Part shown: positions 15,807-19,832 of the stretch, piece after piece
Numbering within the stretch: position 1 is the stretch's first letter
Layout of the letters: each line of letters begins with the position of its first letter
Assembly (NCBI GenBank): GCA_002441545.1
Contig: DJWL01000077.1
Span: forward strand, 1 to 19,832
Reading direction: 5' to 3'
Length of the DNA stretch: 19,832 bases
DNA from: Flavobacteriaceae bacterium UBA6231
GTDB taxonomy: Bacteria > Bacteroidota > Bacteroidia > Flavobacteriales > Flavobacteriaceae
The notes under the pieces: generated by a model
Databases searched by the model: none
What the model saw: the letters and a program-made list of their open reading frames with translations, nothing else
What the model was told of the DNA's origin: nothing
Translations under genes and position numbers: made by a program

Positions 15807-16364
15807 TTAATTTGGTCTGTTTCCATTACCAAGCACCAAATCAATTTTTGCTGTTTTTGGTAACATCTCACCTGGTTTTATCTCTTTACCTTTAAACAAC
15901 ATTTTTAAAACCATATCTTTCCCAATATTATCTACATATGTAATTTTTCCAATGGTAAAACCAATGGCTTCAAGCGTTGGTTTTGCTTGTCTGTAAGTGC
16001 GCTCCTTTAAATCTGGAACAGCCATCTTTCTATACCCAGAAGGATTAAGTGTAATATAAATTTTTCTATTTTTTTTAACTTTTGCTCCCGCTTTTGGGTC
16101 TTGCTCGATCACTGAAAACTTAGGATATTTTGGATTATAATTAGCAGAATCTTGTATTTTAATTACTAAATTATTTTGTTCGAGCTCAATTTGAGCCACG
16201 TTTATTGATTTTCCTGTTAGATTAGGAACTGTTTCAAATTCGCCATGATTGGTTGAAATGTTTAACCATTTTAAAAGGATAAAACTTAAAACCACAAAAG
16301 CTACAACTGCTAGTATAATTTGTTTTAAAAATGTTTTACTTGAAAGAAATTTAATAAGGCTCAT
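15807..16364 (-). CDS. Membrane-anchored PASTA-domain protein
   Basis: The 185-residue protein has one N-terminal transmembrane helix (about residues 14-32, LKQIILAVVAFVVLSFILL) preceded by a basic stretch, so the rest lies in the periplasm. Two PASTA repeats follow: VPNLTGKSINVAQIELEQNN...VIEQDPKAGAKVKKNRKIYITLN (about 46-107) and VPDLKERTYRQAKPTLEAIGF...PKTAKIDLVLGNG (about 115-182). PASTA domains bind peptidoglycan stem peptides or muropeptides in kinases and penicillin-binding proteins; here no kinase or transpeptidase domain is attached. It is divergent from ddl, which fits a cell-wall link, and overlaps transcriptionally with the pseudouridine synthase gene. Confidence 0.88.
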   Translation of the reverse strand: MSLIKFLSSKTFLKQIILAVVAFVVLSFILLKWLNISTNHGEFETVPNLTGKSINVAQIELEQNNLVIKIQDSANYNPKYPKFSVIEQDPKAGAKVKKNRKIYITLNPSGYRKMAVPDLKERTYRQAKPTLEAIGFTIGKITYVDNIGKDMVLKMLFKGKEIKPGEMLPKTAKIDLVLGNGNRPN

Positions 16365-16383
16365 GAATAATCAATAGTTTTAA

Positions 16384-16391
16384 CAAAACTA
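16384..16391 (-). promoter_or_regulatory. Possible -7 element for the PASTA-rluD pair
   Basis: On the minus strand TAGTTTTG fits TAnnTTTG, 19 bases before the PASTA start. No TTG is found at 17-23 bases upstream, so the call is weak. Confidence 0.3.
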
Positions 16392-16477
16392 AACAAATTT
16401 ATGTTTCTAAAAATTAATTAGTTTAATTATAGTTTTTATAATATACGGTTGTCAATCCTAAAAAAGTTTAAAAAAAG

Positions 16478-16509
16478 TTGAATTAATTTTTTCTTGTTAC
16501 TATCGTTTG
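16478..16509 (+). promoter_or_regulatory. Possible promoter of ddl-coaD
   Basis: TTG (16478-16480), a 20-base spacer, then TATCGTTTG (16501-16509). This resembles the Bacteroidota promoter, with one additional base inside the -7 element. Confidence 0.35.
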
Positions 16510-16536
16510 GAATAAATAAATGATATTTTTACAGAA

Positions 16537-16551
16537 CGCTTTTTTAAAGCG
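16537..16551 (+). other. Small hairpin in the ddl leader
   Basis: CGCTTT (16537-16542) and AAAGCG (16546-16551) pair perfectly around a TTT loop, 30 bases before the ddl start and downstream of the possible promoter. It may affect messenger stability or translation; no known riboswitch is recognised. Confidence 0.35.
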
Positions 16552-16581
16552 ATTATTTGATTTAAGAAACCTTTTTACCAC

Positions 16582-17556
16582 ATGAAAAAAAACATTGCTA
16601 TTATCATGGGAGGCTATTCAAGTGAATATAAAATCTCCTTAAAAAGTGGAAACGTTGTTTATGAAACTTTAGATGCATCAAAATACAATCCATATCGTAT
16701 TCATATTTTTAAAGATAAATGGATTTATGTTGATGCTAACGATAGTGAATTTACAATAGATAAAAACGATTTTTCGGTTACAGTAAACAACTCAAAAATT
16801 ACATTCCATTGTGTTTTTAATGCTATTCATGGGTCTCCGGGTGAAGATGGATTTATGCAGGCTTATTTTAAATTATTGAACATTCCGCAGACCAGTTGCG
16901 ATATGTATCAGGCAAGTTTAACTTATAACAAGCGCGACTGTTTAAGCACATTAAAACCTTATGGCATTAAAACTGCGGAATCATTTTATATTAATTTAGA
17001 TGATGAAATTGATGCAGATGCCATAGTTAAAAAAGTAGGATTGCCTTGTTTTGTAAAAGCCAATAAAGCTGGTAGTAGTTTTGGTGTTTCAAAAGTTTAT
17101 AAAAAAGAAGAATTACAAAATGCCATTGATGTTGCCTTTAAAGAAGATGATGAAATAATTATAGAATCGTTTTTAGATGGTAAAGAAGTTTCCGTTGGAG
17201 TTATCACTTATAAAGGCGAAACTAAAGTATTACCTATTACAGAAATTGTAAGCGAGAACGATTTTTTTGATTATGAAGCAAAATATCAGGGTAAATCAAA
17301 AGAAATCACTCCAGCCAGATTAACAGAAGAAGAAGAAACCAAAGTTACTAAAGTTGCAAAACAGGTATATGAAGTATTGAAAATGAAAGGTTTTTCAAGA
17401 AGTGAATTTATATTTAAAAATGGTGAACCACATTTATTGGAAGTAAATACGGTTCCGGGTTTAACAAGAGAAAGCATATTACCACAACAAGCAGCAGCTG
17501 CAGGAATTAGCTTGAGCAACTTATTTGACAACGCTATTGAAGAAGCTTTAAAATAA
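16582..17556 (+). CDS. ddl: D-alanine--D-alanine ligase
   Basis: It joins two D-alanines with ATP in the cytoplasm, giving the dipeptide that ends peptidoglycan stem peptides. The 324-residue length fits. The N-terminal GGYSSEYKIS carries E15, equivalent to E15 of E. coli DdlB. The ATP-grasp glycine-serine loop is KAGSSFGVSKV (162-172), DYEAKYQGKS (230-239) matches the omega-loop with its substrate-specificity tyrosine, and the metal ligands are in FSRSEF (E275) and LLEVNTVPGLT (E287, N289). One expected Asp (DdlB D257) is Glu here, a conservative change. It is divergent from the PASTA-rluD pair and 18 bases before coaD, suggesting a two-gene operon. Confidence 0.95.
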   Translation: MKKNIAIIMGGYSSEYKISLKSGNVVYETLDASKYNPYRIHIFKDKWIYVDANDSEFTIDKNDFSVTVNNSKITFHCVFNAIHGSPGEDGFMQAYFKLLNIPQTSCDMYQASLTYNKRDCLSTLKPYGIKTAESFYINLDDEIDADAIVKKVGLPCFVKANKAGSSFGVSKVYKKEELQNAIDVAFKEDDEIIIESFLDGKEVSVGVITYKGETKVLPITEIVSENDFFDYEAKYQGKSKEITPARLTEEEETKVTKVAKQVYEVLKMKGFSRSEFIFKNGEPHLLEVNTVPGLTRESILPQQAAAAGISLSNLFDNAIEEALK

Positions 17557-17574
17557 AAATCGTAATTTTAAATT

Positions 17575-18033
17575 ATGAAGAAAGCACTTTTTCCAGGGTC
17601 ATTCGACCCTTTGACTTTAGGACATTACGATATCATTAAACGTGGTGTAGAATTGTTTGATGAAGTTATTGTTGCAATAGGTATTAATTCTGATAAAAAA
17701 TATATGTTCTCAATAGAAGAACGTCAACACTTTATTGAAGAAGCCTTTAAAGATGAACCAAAAGTGAAAGTGGTGACTTATGAAGGCTTAACTGTTCAAT
17801 TTTGTAAAGAAATAAAAGTACCTTTTATTTTACGAGGATTAAGAAATCCTGCAGATTTTGAATTTGAAAAAGCCATTGCTCATACAAACAGACGCTTATC
17901 TAAAATTGAAACCGTTTTTTTGTTAACGGCCGCCAAAACATCTTATATAAGCTCAAGTATTGTAAGGGACGTTATTAGAAATAATGGCGATTATACCGTT
18001 TTGGTTCCCGATAGTGTACGAGTTAAAAAGTGA
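17575..18033 (+). CDS. coaD: Pantetheine-phosphate adenylyltransferase
   Basis: It catalyses the penultimate step of coenzyme A synthesis, transferring AMP from ATP to 4'-phosphopantetheine to form dephospho-CoA. The 152-residue length is typical. The nucleotide-binding start MKKALFPGSFDPLTLGH includes the T14-x-G-H17 motif. Further hallmarks are FILRGLRNPADFEFE (about 82-97) and the second nucleotide motif YISSSIVRDV (about 123-132). It follows ddl after 18 bases and should share its transcript. The convergent SulP gene ends about 50 bases downstream, with no strong terminator between them. Confidence 0.95.
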   Translation: MKKALFPGSFDPLTLGHYDIIKRGVELFDEVIVAIGINSDKKYMFSIEERQHFIEEAFKDEPKVKVVTYEGLTVQFCKEIKVPFILRGLRNPADFEFEKAIAHTNRRLSKIETVFLLTAAKTSYISSSIVRDVIRNNGDYTVLVPDSVRVKK

Positions 18034-18082
18034 ATAGTAAATGGTGAATAGTTTTACTTTATAACCTTATAACCTATAAAAC

Positions 18083-19705
18083 CTAAAGCTTATATTCCCC
18101 TAATCCTTTTGTAAATGCTTCAGGGTTTTCGGCCAAATGATATCTTGGGTCGTCGATATCTTCTACAATCACTTCTTTAAACTTAGGACTAGATTTATAA
18201 AGCAATATTTTACAATCTTCGCTTAAATGCTTCAACTTTATTGACTTTCCTTCAGCTTCATATTTATTTACTAAATTAAAAATAGCTTCAATAGCAGAAT
18301 GGTCACTAATACGTGATTCCACAAAGTCGATTTCAACATTTTCAGGATCATTTTTTACATCAAACTTTTCATTAAATGCAATGATGGAACCAAAAAATAA
18401 TGGCCCCCAAATTTCATACACTTTAGTCCCATCGTCACGCATACGCCTACGAGCTCTAATACGTTTTGCGTTTTCCCAAGAAAACACTAAGGCACTCATA
18501 ATAACACCAGAAATAACTGCAATTGCTAAATCAAAAATAACTGTTAAAGCTGATACTGCAATCAGTACAATAACATCACTTAATGGTATTTTATTTAATA
18601 TCCTGAAACTACTCCATGCAAAAGTTCCAATTACCACCATAAACATAACTCCTACCAATGCTGCAATGGGCACTTTTTCAATAAGCCCTGAAGCAAACAA
18701 AATAAAGGTTAACAAAGCTAGAGCAGCCACAATACCTGATAATCTACCTCTTCCTCCTCCTTTTATATTAATAAGTGATTGACCAATCATAGCACAACCA
18801 CCCATCCCTCCAAAAAATCCTGTAATAATGTTAGCTCCACCTTGAGCTAAACATTCACGGTTGGTATCGCCTCTCGTTTCCGTTAACTCATCAACCAAAT
18901 TCAATGTCATTAAAGATTCAATTAAACCTATCGCTGCTAAAATTAAAGCATAAGGAAAAATAAACTTTATAGTTTGAATGTTGAATGGCACTTTATTAAA
19001 AATATTCCATTGAAATTGAGGTAAACCTCCTTTTAAACCTTCACCACCACCATCTCTAATAAAACTACCAACGGTTGCCACATCTAATTTTCCAAAAATA
19101 ACAATCGCAGAAACTACTAAAATAGCTATTAATGCCTCTGGTAATTTTTTTGTGATTTTTGGTAATCCTAACATAATCCCCATAGTTAAAACTACCAAAC
19201 CAATCATAGTCCATAGTTGTTGCCCATGCATCCAATTTACTTCGCCATTTTCAAAAATCATGAACATTTTTAATTGCGATAAAAATATCACAATAGCTAA
19301 ACCGTTTACAAAACCCATCATTACTGGATGTGGAATTAATCGAATGAATTTACCAAGTTTTAAAAAGCCTGCCAACATTTGAATCATTCCCATTAAAATA
19401 ACGGTTGCAAACAAATAGTAAAGTCCCAGATTTTCTGTTTCAGGACCCATAGCATTTCCTTCAGCAACCAAAGCAACCATAACAACTGCCAAAGCTCCCG
19501 TAGCTCCGCTTATCATTCCCGGTCTTCCTCCAAAAACTGCAGTAATAAAACCAATCATAAAAGCTGCATACAAACCAACCAAGGGATCTACACCTGCCAC
19601 AAAAGCAAATGCAACAGCTTCTGGCACTAAAGCCAAAGCCACAGTTAATCCACTTAAAATATCATTTTTAGCATTAACTGTTTGCTTTCTAATAAATTCT
19701 GTCAT
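18083..19705 (-). CDS. SulP-family inorganic anion transporter
   Basis: A 540-residue inner-membrane protein of the SulP/SLC26 family, which carries sulfate, bicarbonate or related anions. The N-terminus has the family block NDILSGLTVALALVPEAVAFAFVAGVDPLVGLYAAF. It continues through about a dozen hydrophobic segments, including GGRPGMISGATGALAVV, PHPVMMGFVNGLA and GGMGGCAMIGQSLINIKGGGRGRLSG. A cytoplasmic STAS domain occupies roughly the last 110 residues (LFFGSIIAFNEKFDV...ISDHSAIEAIFNLVNKYEAEG). The substrate cannot be read from sequence. I start at 19705 (MTEFIRKQ) rather than at a longer TTG-initiated reading, because that TTG is the -33 box of a consensus promoter. Confidence 0.92.
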   Translation of the reverse strand: MTEFIRKQTVNAKNDILSGLTVALALVPEAVAFAFVAGVDPLVGLYAAFMIGFITAVFGGRPGMISGATGALAVVMVALVAEGNAMGPETENLGLYYLFATVILMGMIQMLAGFLKLGKFIRLIPHPVMMGFVNGLAIVIFLSQLKMFMIFENGEVNWMHGQQLWTMIGLVVLTMGIMLGLPKITKKLPEALIAILVVSAIVIFGKLDVATVGSFIRDGGGEGLKGGLPQFQWNIFNKVPFNIQTIKFIFPYALILAAIGLIESLMTLNLVDELTETRGDTNRECLAQGGANIITGFFGGMGGCAMIGQSLINIKGGGRGRLSGIVAALALLTFILFASGLIEKVPIAALVGVMFMVVIGTFAWSSFRILNKIPLSDVIVLIAVSALTVIFDLAIAVISGVIMSALVFSWENAKRIRARRRMRDDGTKVYEIWGPLFFGSIIAFNEKFDVKNDPENVEIDFVESRISDHSAIEAIFNLVNKYEAEGKSIKLKHLSEDCKILLYKSSPKFKEVIVEDIDDPRYHLAENPEAFTKGLGEYKL

Positions 19706-19723
19706 CCTGTTTTTTTGAAGGGG

Positions 19724-19753
19724 CAAATTTACAGTTAATGCAATCATTAACAA
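19724..19753 (-). promoter_or_regulatory. Consensus Bacteroidota promoter of the SulP gene
   Basis: On the minus strand TTG (19753-19751), a 19-base spacer and TAAATTTG (19731-19724) match TTG-N19-TAnnTTTG exactly. It lies about 18 bases before the ATG at 19705, giving a short leader, and it decides the start of the gene. Confidence 0.65.
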
Positions 19754-19832
19754 GAAGCAATCAATTTATTTGAATTAATTGAAACTAAAACGTTTGAAAT
19801 AAGGCTTAAACTTCCTTTATTTTAAATAAGTT

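Noticed and set aside
18381..18782. 133-codon plus-strand frame opposite the SulP gene
   Set aside because: It is a mirror of the strongly supported membrane transporter and has no family-like features.
1..19832. CRISPR array, tRNA or rRNA genes
   Set aside because: I saw no regularly spaced repeats, cloverleaf-like sequences or ribosomal RNA signatures on either strand.

Overview
The window looks like a chromosomal stretch of a marine or environmental member of the Flavobacteriaceae (Bacteroidota). It is very AT-rich. Starts are generally not preceded by Shine-Dalgarno sequences, and promoter-like sites follow the Bacteroidota pattern TTG...TAnnTTTG (clearest upstream of the SulP gene). It carries lineage-typical genes: a Bacteroidota 'putative porin', small ribosomal protein bTHX, a lipoprotein pullulanase, and a PASTA / pseudouridine synthase / ddl / coaD neighbourhood.

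Layout. 1-226: non-coding with two palindromes and a REP-like motif. 227-2200 (-): putative outer-membrane porin. 2201-2606: divergent intergenic region with a perfect 32-bp palindrome. 2607-6821 (+): ribonuclease HII, a large lipoprotein with a propeller-like C-terminal part, and a YejK/NdpA-type nucleoid-associated protein. About 6890-10800 (+): an accessory segment with three same-strand genes (a secreted serine-hydrolase relative lacking the SxxK lysine, a secreted orphan, an AlkD-like DNA glycosylase), each followed by a structured repeat. 10866-12848 (+): type I pullulanase lipoprotein. 12983-13672 (-): a protein with uracil-DNA-glycosylase-superfamily features that carries an in-frame REP-like insertion. 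13736-13870 (+): bTHX, whose stop codon directly abuts that of yaaA (13871-14629, -). 14761-16364 (-): PASTA protein and RluA/RluD-family pseudouridine synthase, two bases apart. 16582-18033 (+): ddl and coaD. 18083-19705 (-): SulP anion transporter with a consensus promoter.

How the parts relate. The right third is housekeeping: peptidoglycan precursor synthesis (ddl, perhaps the PASTA protein), coenzyme A synthesis (coaD), RNA modification, ribosome structure and peroxide protection. The left third is ordinary RNase H, porin and nucleoid functions. The part that looks acquired is 6890-10800. Its gene + repeat organisation resembles a cassette array, with two about 100-bp repeat copies bracketing the AlkD-like gene, a roughly 139-bp imperfect inverted repeat after the hydrolase gene, and CGTTG-type motifs before each gene. 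No integrase or transposase is visible, so mobility is inferred only. I saw no tRNA, rRNA, CRISPR array or complete insertion sequence.
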